A stretch of 64,000 nt of DNA from Echinicola shivajiensis (GCF_018642165.1 NZ_JAHHZM010000011.1:62001-126000); one strand, 5' to 3'; positions 8,227-18,155 are shown, counted from the stretch's first letter. Program-made: numbers and translations. The notes: generated from the sequence alone by a model not told the origin.

Positions 8227-9408
8227 TTAGGCGGTAACTTTCTTAAATGCTTCTAGGAAAATCTTCATCTCAGGCATGGTACCCATACTTACTCGGCACC
8301 AAGGCTTATCAAGGAAATTATAGGCTCTTACCCCTACGCCTTCGGCAAACATGGCCTTTAGGAACTTATCACCATCCATTTCAATAGGGAAGATCATAAA
8401 ACTGGTAGAAGAAGGAATCACATCATAACCCATACCTGTCAAGGCAGTATAGGTAAAGTCCCTACATTCTTTGTTCATCTTCTTGCAGTCCGCGATGAAC
8501 TGCTCTTCTTTCATACTGGTAATGGCACCTCTTAGGGAAGTTACGGATAGGCCCATGGTGCTTCTTACCTTACTGGTGATGCTTTCAATCCTTTCTGGCT
8601 GAGCAACGATATAACCGATTCTCAAACCTGCCATACCGTGAATCTTACTGAAGGTCCTGGCAATGATGACATCATAGCCTTCTGCTACCAAACCAGCCAT
8701 GGTGTTTTTCTCAGAATTGTCCATGAATTCCAAATAAGCCTCATCCACAAAAATTGGAGCCTTCTTGGAAACAGTTTTACAGAAACTCTTCAACTTGTCT
8801 GCATTGGTAATAGAACCAGTAGGGTTATTAGGATTACATATATAAACCATCTTGGTATCACTGTCCACGGCACTTGCCATGGCGTCCAGGTCATGCGAAA
8901 AATCTGGCTTCAACGGAATGGCCTTCCAGTCAGCACCTATTCCTCTGGAGGTATTGATCAAGGACATATAAGTTGGGTCTGCTGACACAATATTTCCTCC
9001 ATTAAGGAAACTTACAATGGCACTTTTCTCCAGCAAATCAGTAGAACCAGGGCCTAACATGATATTTTCCTTGGAAACTCCTTCTTTCTCAGCGATCATG
9101 TCAATCAAGGTAGCCGCATCACTATGGGCATATCTATTACCCAGAGAAACCGCTTCAGAAATAGAAGAAATCACTTTTTTGGCAGGGCCATAAGGATTCT
9201 CATTCGCCAAAAGCCTGGCCTTTAATGCCGGTGCACTTTCCTTGAACATGGGATCATGCTCCCAAAGCAAACTTTGAGGATTGATAGGTGCTACATGGGA
9301 AGAAACTCTTGAAACTGCCGCTCCCGCTAAAGATGGAGCCAATCCTATACCTCCAGCTGCTAATAAACTGGACTTGAGCCAAGCTCTTCTATTGATCTTT
9401 GTTGTCAT
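8227..9408 (-). CDS. Tat-exported HisC-like PLP aminotransferase
   Basis: This 393-residue class I/II aminotransferase is most like histidinol-phosphate aminotransferases. Diagnostic blocks are LLANENPYGP (62-75), CNPNNPTG (191-198), VDEAYLEF (221-228) and RTFSKIHGMAGLRIGY, whose Lys255 should form the PLP Schiff base. Unusually, the N-terminus is a twin-arginine signal: INRRAWLKSSLLAAGGIGLA followed by AGAA. The enzyme is therefore probably folded with PLP in the cytosol and exported to the periplasm. Export makes a role in histidine synthesis unlikely, and no other his genes are nearby. It precedes the AEC transporter by 16 bp. The true amino donor and acceptor are unknown. Confidence 0.88.
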   Translation of the reverse strand: MTTKINRRAWLKSSLLAAGGIGLAPSLAGAAVSRVSSHVAPINPQSLLWEHDPMFKESAPALKARLLANENPYGPAKKVISSISEAVSLGNRYAHSDAATLIDMIAEKEGVSKENIMLGPGSTDLLEKSAIVSFLNGGNIVSADPTYMSLINTSRGIGADWKAIPLKPDFSHDLDAMASAVDSDTKMVYICNPNNPTGSITNADKLKSFCKTVSKKAPIFVDEAYLEFMDNSEKNTMAGLVAEGYDVIIARTFSKIHGMAGLRIGYIVAQPERIESITSKVRSTMGLSVTSLRGAITSMKEEQFIADCKKMNKECRDFTYTALTGMGYDVIPSSTSFMIFPIEMDGDKFLKAMFAEGVGVRAYNFLDKPWCRVSMGTMPEMKIFLEAFKKVTA

Positions 9409-9881
9409 GGTTGAAATGGTTAAAAACTTGAAAATTGAACTATAAATGATTTAAATACTTTACTAATAATGGGCTTATTGTAATGCTTCGCCGGGAGGAA
9501 TTTTTCCGGACTTAAATAATCATCATTTATTTTGGGCTTCTATATATAAGTCAACCAAGGAATGGTTAACCTCCATAAAAACAGCGATATTTCACCCTAT
9601 TTTTAATAAAAAAATGTGAATAGACAAAAAACCGGTTATTTTTTTAAATCTACAATTCAACCATTACCATAACACAATAATCCACAGCTATTAAAGACTA
9701 TCCCATCCAAAGACATACTTTAAAGGCTAAATTCTTGATCTTGACACTATATTGCTCTCCATTTAATAAAAACACGATTAGCAATTCAATTTTGGCATAA
9801 AAAAACCTGAACAGCTGCGCCATCCAGGTTTTTGACCTATAGAATTACCCATTATAAATTCTTATTACGGATCATGTCAAA
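9409..9881. other. Intergenic, terminator only
   Basis: No gene is supported. The region should hold the promoter of the leftward aminotransferase gene, but I cannot point to a convincing -7/-33 pair. The SusCD operon terminator lies at 9801-9833. A small inverted repeat, ccgg...ccgg, occurs near 9490-9509. Confidence 0.5.
9801..9833 (-). terminator. Terminator of the ECF/SusCD operon
   Basis: AAAAACCTG (9801-9809) and CAGGTTTTT (9825-9833) form a perfect 9-bp stem ending in a T run on the minus strand. It lies about 50 bp beyond the last gene of the operon. The A/T symmetry means it could also work in the other direction. Confidence 0.8.
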
Positions 9882-10325
9882 TCAATCCACTCTTACTGTA
9901 TGGTATTTTCTGAATTTTACATTTTTATAGGAACCAGTAAATTCAAGTTTTACCTGGTCTCCGGAACTGGCAGCTGTCAAGCCAAGGTCCTCCCAGCTCA
10001 ATTCCAACATGACCATACCGTCCTGATCTGTCACCAAGGAAGAAACTTCCTCTGTTTGGTTGACATAAACAGTGATCGGCAGATCCATCACAGGAATAGA
10101 GTCGATTCCCACATTATGATCCAAAATACCAGATTTATCCAGCTCCATAAACTTGGCCATCACGCCTATTTCAGTATCAGCAGGAAAAGAGCTACCTTCA
10201 ACCATCACCAATACCGGCGAGGCAACATTGGGAGTGGCCAAATCTTCAGCATCTGTACAAGAGAAATTCAAGAAGCTGACCAAAATCAATAATGCTCCTG
10301 AGATTTTATATGATATATTTTTCAT
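9882..10325 (-). CDS. Small lipoprotein of the first SusCD operon
   Basis: This 147-residue protein has a lipoprotein signal (MKNISYKISGALLILVSFLN, with Cys23 following in FSC). The rest is mainly beta in character: VASPVLVMVEGSSFPADTEI, then IDSIPVMDLPITVYVN and GMVMLELSWEDLG. This looks like an immunoglobulin- or carboxypeptidase-regulatory-like strand pattern rather than an enzyme. It is the last gene of the SusC/SusD operon, 45 bp after SusD. The position suggests a surface or periplasmic accessory of the uptake complex. I do not recognise a named family. Confidence 0.65.
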   Translation of the reverse strand: MKNISYKISGALLILVSFLNFSCTDAEDLATPNVASPVLVMVEGSSFPADTEIGVMAKFMELDKSGILDHNVGIDSIPVMDLPITVYVNQTEEVSSLVTDQDGMVMLELSWEDLGLTAASSGDQVKLEFTGSYKNVKFRKYHTVRVD

Positions 10326-10370
10326 GATTTTTTACTTTAGTTGAATACTGCTAATAAGGTACACACTGAC

Positions 10371-11837
10371 TTAATCTTCCACCCACCAAAGTGGTATGCG
10401 CATATTATCTTCTCCACCTAGCATCCTAACACCTTCATCCAGGGCAGTTTTATTAAGTGAGTACTCTGAAGTTGGGTACTCAATTCTTGTTGGCAATACG
10501 CCTTCATTATAGAAAACTGCACTTGGGTGAGCCGGAGGAAAAACAGGATAACCGGTTCTTCTGTATTCTGTCCAGGCCTCTATTCCCTGGCCAAACAGCG
10601 CCAACCATTTTTGCGTCATGATGGCCTCTTTATCTACCGTGCCGATTCTGGATATATAATCATCCGGCATTACCAAACCGTGCTGATCAAAGGAAGCAGC
10701 AATAGCCTCTTCCAATAATGCTTCAGGGTCACCAGAGATATCTCCGTCAAATGCTGCCTCTGCCTTGATGAACAGCAGTTCGGCATAACTCATCAATATG
10801 CTAGGTGCAGTTGGATCCAAAAACTTGGTACCAATAGTGGAAGCAGTAAAAGTGCCAGCAGCCGCATCAGTCAAACCATTTGGGAGGCCAGCATAAGTTC
10901 CATCTGCCAAAGGCTGTGCATACACAGTAATGCGTTGATCATCCAATTCCAATAATTTATCGATCAGTGTACTACTGATATTCCAGTCAGAACGGGTAGA
11001 GAAAACGTCGAACATTTTATTTCTACTGCCGATCACATTTACATGGTGCAGTTGGGCAAAATCATCATTACTTGTAAATACCGGATAAGTGGATGGATCA
11101 CCTAAAATCTCTGCCATGATGGCTTTGGATTCAGCTGGCTTTTTGGCTGCTTGGTGATTGGCGAGTTTCAACCTAAGGGAATTGGCAAACATTTTCCACT
11201 TCATGATGTCCCCTTCAAAAAGGATGTCACCACTAATGGCCGGACCTCCTACTTTTAAATTCTCATTGGCCATCTTCAAGTCAGCCATCAATCCAGCGTA
11301 AATATCTTCCATGGAATCATATTTAGGACTGTTGATAGCCTCCGCTGCAGTTCCTTTTAGAGCCTCAGAATAAGGAATAGGGCCAAAAACATCCGCCATA
11401 TAGGAAAAGGTGAAGGACTTCATCACCAAAGCAACTCCATAGTAATTGCTATTGGTAAAATCCCCCTCAGGGCCTGAAAGCTTCAATACACTTTCAAAGT
11501 TCACCAAGGCATCATTATAAAGGGCATTCCAGGTTCCCGAAGAAACCGTCAAGGGAATCTCATAACTGTCCCCTTCGACATTGATATAAATATTTCGTGA
11601 CAAATGCTGCATCCAGCACATGGCTGCATCTATATTCAACCTTTCAAATCTTTCCTCATGCCCCCAGTACCTATCTACTGAAACCTGAATAGCATTTGGC
11701 AGTAACAAGGCCGGTGAAATACTCACCGGGTTGTTAGGGTCTGTGTTCATTTCTTCAAAATCTCCGGTACAAGCCCCCATTGAAAGGCCCGCCGCTGAAA
11801 TCATAAGAACGCTATATAGTTTTTTAATACTTTTCAT
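10371..11837 (-). CDS. SusD/RagB-like outer-membrane lipoprotein
   Basis: This 488-residue SusD-type protein belongs to the 'SusD-like 2' branch. It has a lipoprotein signal with lipobox MGAC (Cys23) followed by TGDFEEMNTDPNNPVSISPA, the usual 'n.dPn' start of this branch. TPR-like helical segments follow (YYGVALVMKSFTFSYMADVFGPIPYSEA, PSILMSYAELLFIKAEAAF). The C-terminal GIEAWTEYRRTGYP is typical of substrate-binding SusD lids. It should cap the SusC channel encoded just upstream, 31 bp away, and capture a ligand at the cell surface. The ligand is unknown because no glycosidase is encoded in this operon. Peptides, amino acids or small glycans are all possible. Confidence 0.92.
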   Translation of the reverse strand: MKSIKKLYSVLMISAAGLSMGACTGDFEEMNTDPNNPVSISPALLLPNAIQVSVDRYWGHEERFERLNIDAAMCWMQHLSRNIYINVEGDSYEIPLTVSSGTWNALYNDALVNFESVLKLSGPEGDFTNSNYYGVALVMKSFTFSYMADVFGPIPYSEALKGTAAEAINSPKYDSMEDIYAGLMADLKMANENLKVGGPAISGDILFEGDIMKWKMFANSLRLKLANHQAAKKPAESKAIMAEILGDPSTYPVFTSNDDFAQLHHVNVIGSRNKMFDVFSTRSDWNISSTLIDKLLELDDQRITVYAQPLADGTYAGLPNGLTDAAAGTFTASTIGTKFLDPTAPSILMSYAELLFIKAEAAFDGDISGDPEALLEEAIAASFDQHGLVMPDDYISRIGTVDKEAIMTQKWLALFGQGIEAWTEYRRTGYPVFPPAHPSAVFYNEGVLPTRIEYPTSEYSLNKTALDEGVRMLGGEDNMRIPLWWVED

Positions 11838-11868
11838 AACTCGTTGTTTTTAGGTTCCTCAATTAAGA

Positions 11869-14800
11869 TCAAAAAGTAACGCTTAGGTTAAAACCAATAC
11901 TTCTTGTGGAAGGCTGCTGCCCGTAGGCAAAACCCTGCCCATTGCCACCTTTCATATCAACTTGAGGATCCATGTGTGGGTGATTTTTGTAAAGTAAGGC
12001 CAGGTTCCTTCCTACTGCCGACAACTTCATGGATTGTATAAAATTGTTTCCAAGGAAGTTTTTAGGGAAACTATAACCTAGGCTAAGCTGACGTAGTTTC
12101 ACAAAGCTTCCATCAAAAATACCAGCTTCATGGTAGTTCCTAGGGTTCTGGGCATTCCAGAAAGTAGAAGCATTGACGATCACATCATTCTCAACATACA
12201 CCGGAGACTCTTCAGTACCCACATTCATTACACCAGCACCAATGATTCCTTCTTCACGACCGATAGCTGTCTCAGCATATTGTCCCGTCTTGCGCGCCAA
12301 ACCAGTTCCTACGTCAAATAGGTCTCCACCCATTCTGATATCGATCAAAGAACTCAATGACCAATTCTTATAGCTAAAGTTATTGGAGAATCCTCCCATC
12401 CAATCAGGCTGGATATTTCCAAGGGCAAAGGTTCCTTCTTCCAATTGAGGCAAACCCTCCTTATAAACAATCTCCCCTTCAGGAGAGCGTTGGTATCTTC
12501 TACCATAAAGAGTTCCATAAGGCTGTCCTACCCTAGCCTCTGAAGTCAAACTATTTTGGCTCTCCAAAGTGTAGTTCTCCAAACCTTCTGCCAATTCCAC
12601 CACAAGGTTTCTGTTTCTAGAAAAGTTGAATGACATGTCCCAAACAAAACCTAAATCGGTTTTAATTGGCGTACCATAGATCATCAGCTCCACTCCCTTA
12701 TTGGTAATTTCACCGGCATTTAAGATCTGACTGGCATAACCTGAGGACCTAGAGATGGACACTGCCAGAATTTGGTTGGTGGTCGATTGAGCATAGTAGG
12801 TGAAATCCAAGCCAAGTCTTCCTTCCAAGAACCTCAAATCCAAGCCTATTTCTTTACCGGTGGTGATCTCAGGCTTTAGGTTGATATTGGCAATCTCATC
12901 AGACTCTGCATAAGTTGGGGTGGTGCCTGCCCAAAGCCCCTGTGAATTATATACCTGGTTAAGCATATAAGGATTGGCATCACTACCTACCTGTGCCCAA
13001 CTGGCTCGGAATTTCGCAAAGGACAATACATTACTTTGAATATTAAATATATCAGTCAGCACCGCACTCAATGCCAAAGATGGATAGAAAAAGGAGTTGT
13101 TTTTCACTGGCAATGTACTGGACCAATCATTACGACCTGTTACATCCAAGAATACGTAATTGTTCAATCCAAACTGCGCTGAAGCAAACAAACTGTTTAC
13201 CTCTTGCTTTCTGATCATGCTTTCTGGCGTAACAGGGCTGGCATAGTTACCTAGGTTATAAAGACCGTCTATGGTCAATTCACTAACATCAACATAGTTT
13301 CTTTTATAGTAATTGGTCCTGTTGATTCCCCCTGCTTGGGCTTTCAATGAGAAGGAATTGGAAAAATCTTTATCATAGGTAAAAATAAAGTCACTGTTGG
13401 TTTCCTGGCTTCTCAACACTTCTTCTTCATAAGATCCCTTGGTAGTCACAAAGTTCTTTGTTCTCTCTACACCAGTCACATTGATTCTAGTATCAGTCCA
13501 GAAATCAGTACCTGTTCTCACCATTAAACTCAACTCATCAGTAAAGTCATAGTTCACAGCAATATTCCCTAACATTCTATCCTTTGTATTGGCATTGGTA
13601 TAGAATTCCTGCAGGAAATAAGGGTTGGTAAAGTACTCATGTTGCCAGTTAGCATACGGATAGTCATCGCCATCCCGAAAAGTTTCCTTTTGGATATCAT
13701 AATAATCTCTCCAGCTTTTCAATTTGGTGAAATCAGTATGTCTGTGTGACCAAATAAAGTCAGAGCTACTTGAATACCTTCTGTTATCAGAGCCTGATTT
13801 CACATACTCTGCACTGATGGTTACTTTCAGTTTATCAGTGAAATTATACCCAGTATTCAACTTGAAGTTATTTCTGTAATAATCATTATTGTACATGATA
13901 CTATTCTGGTCGAGACGACCCACGGAAAGCCTGAAATTACCTTTTTCATTTCCACCAGAAACCGCTATGTTATTACTGATGGTCTTACCCGTTTCCCAGA
14001 AGTCCTCCCAGTTGTTTGGTTGGGGAGTCAATGCTACTTTTTCAGGAGCTGAATACCAAAGCGGAACCATTCTACCATCCATTGGAGCACCCCAACTCTC
14101 ATCCACTCCAGCTGTTCCTCTAATACCATCTTCATCAAAGCCATTGCGGCCATCAACATAATAGGTCCCGTATCCTGCACCTCCTCCATAAATGTTTTGG
14201 AAGTTGGGTTTTACTAGCGGATTGTCAAAGGTCATATTTGAATTGATCGCAACACCAACTCCTTTTGTGCCGGAACCATCTTTGGTGGTTACCATGATAA
14301 CCCCATTGGCGGCTCTGGAACCATATAAAGCTGCTGCAGTAGCACCTTTCAAAACATTAATCTCTTTAATATTATCTGGGTTGATTTCTGAAAGGCCATT
14401 ACCATAAGTCCTAGATGAAGTCTGTTCCAAAGGAACACCATCTACAACCACCAAAGGCTGGTTACCACCTGCAACTGAGGAAGAACCACGAATAACTACA
14501 TGGGCACCACTTCCTGGCATGGAGTTCCCATTGATCTGTACACCTGCTACCCTACCTGAAAGACTATTTACTACGTTTGGGGTTTGCGCTTCCGTAAGGT
14601 CATCACCCTTTACACTTTGTACAGTATAACCAAGTGCTTTTTTATCTCTTTCAAGACCAAAAGCGGTTACTACGACCTCATTCAACGCCATAGTACTGGA
14701 GCTAAGTACGATTGTAAATTCCGACTGGGCCCCCATAGCTACCTCTTTGGTTTCAAAACCGATGAAAGAAACCACCAAAACTTGGTCCGCAGCTCCATCT

Positions 14801-15324
14801 TCAATATCCAGAGTGAAATTGCCGTCAAAATCAGTAACACTACCTTTCATGGTTCCCTTTACCAAAACACTGGCACCCGGAATAGGCATTCCCTCCTCAT
14901 CCAATACTACACCCTTTATTTTCTCAAAAGCCACCTTTTTTGGTTTAACAACAGTCGCTGAAAGGGATTCTTTAACAGATTCTTCAGCTTCTTTCTTCAT
15001 GACAACATAAAACTCTCCAACCCCCTGACGATAGATAAGCTGGGAATCCTTCAGCAGATTGCTTAGGTTTTCTTCAATACTAAGACTACGATTTGGGATG
15101 AAATCCTTGGACCATTTTTCGTCAGCCAAATCAGATGGATAGGCTATGGACACATTATAAATGGCCTCAAGCTTACGAAAAACATCTGGCAGCGAAGGCT
15201 CTCTGGAGACCGTAAACCGATCCGGAACCTGGGCAAATTCGGCGAGTAGTTGGGACTTTGCCTCTTCAGAGAGAACAAAGGCTGCCATTAACACTAACAC
15301 GCGTTTGGTAAATGTGTTTAGCAT
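11869..15324 (-). CDS. SusC/RagA TonB-dependent receptor with STN domain
   Basis: This 1151-residue outer-membrane transporter has a signal peptide (to about residue 25) and then a secretin/TonB short N-terminal (STN) domain at about 50-115. A carboxypeptidase-regulatory-like domain (GVVLDEEGMPIPGASVLVKG onward) covers about 137-215. A plug follows with the RVAGVQINGNSMPG, VVIRGSSSVAG and VVDGVPLE motifs of SusC proteins, then a long beta-barrel ending SIGFNLSVTF. The STN domain is the signalling module that contacts a FecR anti-sigma factor, and fecR and an ECF sigma gene lie immediately upstream. Substrate import is therefore probably coupled to transcription of this operon. The 259-bp gap to fecR likely contains the sigma-dependent promoter. 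Confidence 0.94.
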   Translation of the reverse strand: MLNTFTKRVLVLMAAFVLSEEAKSQLLAEFAQVPDRFTVSREPSLPDVFRKLEAIYNVSIAYPSDLADEKWSKDFIPNRSLSIEENLSNLLKDSQLIYRQGVGEFYVVMKKEAEESVKESLSATVVKPKKVAFEKIKGVVLDEEGMPIPGASVLVKGTMKGSVTDFDGNFTLDIEDGAADQVLVVSFIGFETKEVAMGAQSEFTIVLSSSTMALNEVVVTAFGLERDKKALGYTVQSVKGDDLTEAQTPNVVNSLSGRVAGVQINGNSMPGSGAHVVIRGSSSVAGGNQPLVVVDGVPLEQTSSRTYGNGLSEINPDNIKEINVLKGATAAALYGSRAANGVIMVTTKDGSGTKGVGVAINSNMTFDNPLVKPNFQNIYGGGAGYGTYYVDGRNGFDEDGIRGTAGVDESWGAPMDGRMVPLWYSAPEKVALTPQPNNWEDFWETGKTISNNIAVSGGNEKGNFRLSVGRLDQNSIMYNNDYYRNNFKLNTGYNFTDKLKVTISAEYVKSGSDNRRYSSSSDFIWSHRHTDFTKLKSWRDYYDIQKETFRDGDDYPYANWQHEYFTNPYFLQEFYTNANTKDRMLGNIAVNYDFTDELSLMVRTGTDFWTDTRINVTGVERTKNFVTTKGSYEEEVLRSQETNSDFIFTYDKDFSNSFSLKAQAGGINRTNYYKRNYVDVSELTIDGLYNLGNYASPVTPESMIRKQEVNSLFASAQFGLNNYVFLDVTGRNDWSSTLPVKNNSFFYPSLALSAVLTDIFNIQSNVLSFAKFRASWAQVGSDANPYMLNQVYNSQGLWAGTTPTYAESDEIANINLKPEITTGKEIGLDLRFLEGRLGLDFTYYAQSTTNQILAVSISRSSGYASQILNAGEITNKGVELMIYGTPIKTDLGFVWDMSFNFSRNRNLVVELAEGLENYTLESQNSLTSEARVGQPYGTLYGRRYQRSPEGEIVYKEGLPQLEEGTFALGNIQPDWMGGFSNNFSYKNWSLSSLIDIRMGGDLFDVGTGLARKTGQYAETAIGREEGIIGAGVMNVGTEESPVYVENDVIVNASTFWNAQNPRNYHEAGIFDGSFVKLRQLSLGYSFPKNFLGNNFIQSMKLSAVGRNLALLYKNHPHMDPQVDMKGGNGQGFAYGQQPSTRSIGFNLSVTF

Positions 15325-15583
15325 AGGTATTTGGTTAAGTGGTTAAAATACTCTCGTATTTTGGGCTCAGGTGTCAATTGACCATTTTGCTAAACAAGCC
15401 TGCCTCTCCCCTCGAATGGTAATCAGTTTTTTTTTTGGCAATATTCTTCCAGGGAAAGCCCATACACAGTTTTCCTGGAAGTACTAATATTAAATCAGTA
15501 CTGATCTTAAGAATTATCAATTAAGGGTGAAGGGTGATCCCCCTTCTTCAGATCTTTTCGTTCGATCTGATTGAAGAATAATT

Positions 15584-16549
15584 TTATTTCTCTTCGGTTA
15601 TTTCAATATCGACATCAAAAAGCTGTTCTAGATTCAATATCAAAGATTCAGGATTCCTAGTCAGTGGCAATGTCCCTGAAACTTTCTTTTCTCTCCAGCT
15701 AGAAGTATCTAAGCTTATTGTTATTCCATAAGTACCTCTCAACTTTTCAATGATCTCTGGCAAAGTGGAATAATCCATAATTAGCTTTCCATCCTTCCAG
15801 GCGTAATAACTCTCCAAATTACTCGGTGAATCTATCTCCACGCTTCTTTCTTGTGAATCAAACCGTGCCATCTCACCAGGCTTAAGAAAATGTTCCCTTT
15901 TGACCTCCTTGCTATCTTCAGTTAACATTACTTTTACACTGCCTGATTTCAACGCTACAGCATTGACTCCCTCTCTAACACTATAATTAAATTCCGTTCC
16001 GTAAACTTCGATCCCCATATCAGCTCCTTCATTTATAGTGAATCTTCGTTTATCAACGGTATGGAACACTTCAAAAAAGGCCTCTCCTTTTAAACTTACT
16101 TTCCTGTCAAACTTACCCAACCAGTTAGGCTCATAACTCAACTGAGAGTTGCCATTTAGCGTGACTTGTGTACTGTCTGGCAACTTCATGATCAGTACTT
16201 CTCCAAGATCAGTTTGGTAAATCACAGGTTTTAAACTCGGATAATATACCGAATAGGTAATTGCAGCGATCAATACCAAGGATGCTGCTGCTGCCATCAC
16301 CTTGATAAATAATTTACCTATTGACTTTTGAGAATCGCTTTCCTTGATCTCACTTTTAAAGGACTGCTCTTTTATCGCCTTTAACATCCTGTTGCGAATC
16401 TCCAATTGCTCCTCCTGCCTCATCCCTGCAGTAACATCGTCTTCGGAATCGAAATCTTGATACCATTTATCAAGTGATTCTTTTTCCTCCTTACTGATCT
16501 TACCGGACAAAAATTTATCTAACAAATTATTGATCTCCTCTAGGTTCAT
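15584..16549 (-). CDS. FecR-family anti-sigma factor
   Basis: This 321-residue inner-membrane regulator has a cytoplasmic N-terminal helical region (NLEEINNLLDKFLSGKISKE) that should bind the sigma factor. One membrane helix lies at about 84-106 (VMAAAASLVLIAAITYSVYY). A periplasmic FecR domain follows (LPDSTQVTLNGNSQLSYEP, GEAFFEVFH, VYGTEFNYSV). A C-terminal domain of the type called DUF4974 (LIMDYSTLPEIIEKLRGTYG) contacts the STN domain of SusC. It lies between the sigma gene (157 bp upstream) and susC (259 bp downstream), the standard order of a Bacteroidota trans-envelope signalling system. Identity is secure from domain order and context. Confidence 0.93.
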   Translation of the reverse strand: MNLEEINNLLDKFLSGKISKEEKESLDKWYQDFDSEDDVTAGMRQEEQLEIRNRMLKAIKEQSFKSEIKESDSQKSIGKLFIKVMAAAASLVLIAAITYSVYYPSLKPVIYQTDLGEVLIMKLPDSTQVTLNGNSQLSYEPNWLGKFDRKVSLKGEAFFEVFHTVDKRRFTINEGADMGIEVYGTEFNYSVREGVNAVALKSGSVKVMLTEDSKEVKREHFLKPGEMARFDSQERSVEIDSPSNLESYYAWKDGKLIMDYSTLPEIIEKLRGTYGITISLDTSSWREKKVSGTLPLTRNPESLILNLEQLFDVDIEITEEK

Positions 16550-16706
16550 TTTAACTGCTTTCTATACTTATGTCAACTTTATCATCTCCCCCCTCCATTA
16601 TCATTCAAAAAAAATTAAAAAAACTTATGCATTTATCATAATACCATAAAAAAACATTATGTATTTAAATAATTCAGCAAACTTAAGTTTGGTAAAAAAC
16701 AGTTAC

Positions 16707-17291
16707 CTAGAGATTTAACTGTCCCAACACCCCAAGTATAACTGCCGAAAAAGAGTAGTTTTTCAAATTATTACGGAGGATTTTAAGCGCTTTGATCATA
16801 TGCTTTTCCACCGTGCTAATGGAAATCTCCATATTCTCTGCTATTTCGGCATAGCTTTTACCTTCATTGTTTTTTAGGGTATATACTCTTTTGGCTTTTT
16901 CTGGTAGCCCTGAAACCTCCTTTTTATAGGCTTCATCCAATTCCTTATAAAATATCTTTTCCTCAATTTCACTTCCAAATGATGGTCTTTTTGAATTCAC
17001 AAAGGCAACATACTTTTCCTTTACCATTTGGGATTTCATTTGATTGATCACCTTATACTTCATAGCAGTATATAGATAAGAGTTTAAGGAGGTATGGATT
17101 TCTAAACTCTCCCTTTTCATCCACATTTCCACAAAAACTTCCTGAACCAACCCCTCAACAATCTCCTTTTTTCGAAGTCGCTTATATCCGCTATTGAAAA
17201 GCAATTTCCAATACTTATCATACACTTCAACAAAGGCCAACTCGTTTCCTTTTCTGATTTGTTTAAGTAGTCTTAATTCGATTTCTTTCAT
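16707..17291 (-). CDS. ECF-family RNA polymerase sigma factor
   Basis: This 194-residue sigma-70 family ECF factor has region 2 at about residues 20-60 (FVEVYDKYWKLLFNSGYKR, EIVEGLVQEVFVEMWMKRE) and region 4 at about 130-180 (GLPEKAKRVYTLKNNEGKSY, AEIAENMEISISTVEKHMIK). It belongs to the Bacteroides expansion family 1-type group usually paired with FecR. It should direct RNA polymerase to the SusC/SusD operon promoter once FecR releases it. The C-terminal 16 residues (YSFSAVILGVLGQLNL) are hydrophobic, which is unusual for a soluble factor. They may contact the membrane or simply be a tail. Confidence 0.93.
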   Translation of the reverse strand: MKEIELRLLKQIRKGNELAFVEVYDKYWKLLFNSGYKRLRKKEIVEGLVQEVFVEMWMKRESLEIHTSLNSYLYTAMKYKVINQMKSQMVKEKYVAFVNSKRPSFGSEIEEKIFYKELDEAYKKEVSGLPEKAKRVYTLKNNEGKSYAEIAENMEISISTVEKHMIKALKILRNNLKNYSFSAVILGVLGQLNL

Positions 17292-17612
17292 GGGCTAGTG
17301 GTGTGGTTTTCGGAATAAACGAAATAAAAGCTGGAACAAAACAATATTAAAATCTAAACAAGATTAAATACAAACCTATTTAAACCAACTTTACGTCAAA
17401 TTATAAATTTTAAGGTTAATTAAAAACTTGTTTTAACATTTTTTCAACAAAATCATTATTTACAAGTTAAAAACACAACCACCATTTACATATTTTACAT
17501 TATACACATCAGCAATGGGATGAAATTAAAAATCAATATTTTTTCAATTGAAAAATAAAATTTTGATGTTTAAACAGATAATCCTATAAACTTGAGCGAA
17601 AAAGAAACTATA
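17292..17612. other. AT-rich intergenic region
   Basis: No gene is supported. It is very AT-rich. A perfect 16-base palindrome, TTTTTCAATTGAAAAA, lies at 17540-17555, beyond the stop of the leftward winged-helix gene. It may be a weak terminator or a binding site. The promoter of the sigma gene must lie in the part nearest 17291, but no confident motif was seen. Confidence 0.45.
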
Positions 17613-18122
17613 TCAAAGATCAAAAACGACCATTCCATCTATAAAGTCAGGCTCCTCGTCAAAAACTTGCACATTTATTTTTCTCTTAATTTTATCTTCA
17701 GCCTTTTCTATTAAAAAATCCAAATATTCTTGGTTGATATCTTTGGCGACCAAAACCAAATCTATTTGTCCTGAATCAATTCCATGAGCATAGTCACCTA
17801 CAACAATGGCCTTGCTCACATTGCCCAAATTTCGAATAACCACTTCTACCAAACGATCAAACCCTAGGTACTTGGCCACCATATTTTTCATTTCCTTAAA
17901 GAGCGGGTGTTTTTTATTGGCAGAATAAGATTTAGTATTCCCCTCTTTTTCTGACACCAAAATACCGGCATCCGATAGACGGTTCAACTCCACTCTCACT
18001 GAATTGGTGGATTCATTGAACTCTTCGGCCAATCCACGTAGATATCCCTTATTGGATTCCTGAGTAAAAAACTTAATCAGAAGTTTAACCCTGGTTTTTG
18101 AGGTGATCAATATATCTAACAT
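17613..18122 (-). CDS. Winged-helix regulator with degenerate nucleotidyltransferase-like domain
   Basis: This 169-residue protein has an N-terminal winged helix-turn-helix (about 1-75: LITSKTRVKLLIKFFTQ, NSVRVELNRLSDAGILVSEK). Its C-terminal domain resembles the MNT/polymerase-beta nucleotidyltransferase fold (VVGDYAHGIDSGQIDLVLVA). In active members the motif is GSxxxG...DxD. Here Ser is replaced by Asp and the first Asp of the pair is not evident, so catalysis is doubtful and the domain may be a sensor or dimerisation module. Similar proteins occur near polysaccharide genes in Bacteroidota. A perfect inverted repeat lies 34-52 bp upstream of its start, which fits self-regulation. Confidence 0.75.
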   Translation of the reverse strand: MLDILITSKTRVKLLIKFFTQESNKGYLRGLAEEFNESTNSVRVELNRLSDAGILVSEKEGNTKSYSANKKHPLFKEMKNMVAKYLGFDRLVEVVIRNLGNVSKAIVVGDYAHGIDSGQIDLVLVAKDINQEYLDFLIEKAEDKIKRKINVQVFDEEPDFIDGMVVFDL

Positions 18123-18155
18123 GCTCCGAGGAAATATAACATAGACCCTTTTGTC

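Noticed and set aside
8227-9408. Histidine biosynthesis hisC
   Set aside because: The twin-arginine signal and the absence of other his genes argue against a biosynthetic role.
14584-15010. Rightward open frames of 125 and 87 codons over the SusC gene
   Set aside because: Antisense to the STN and regulatory-like domains; products have no recognisable features.
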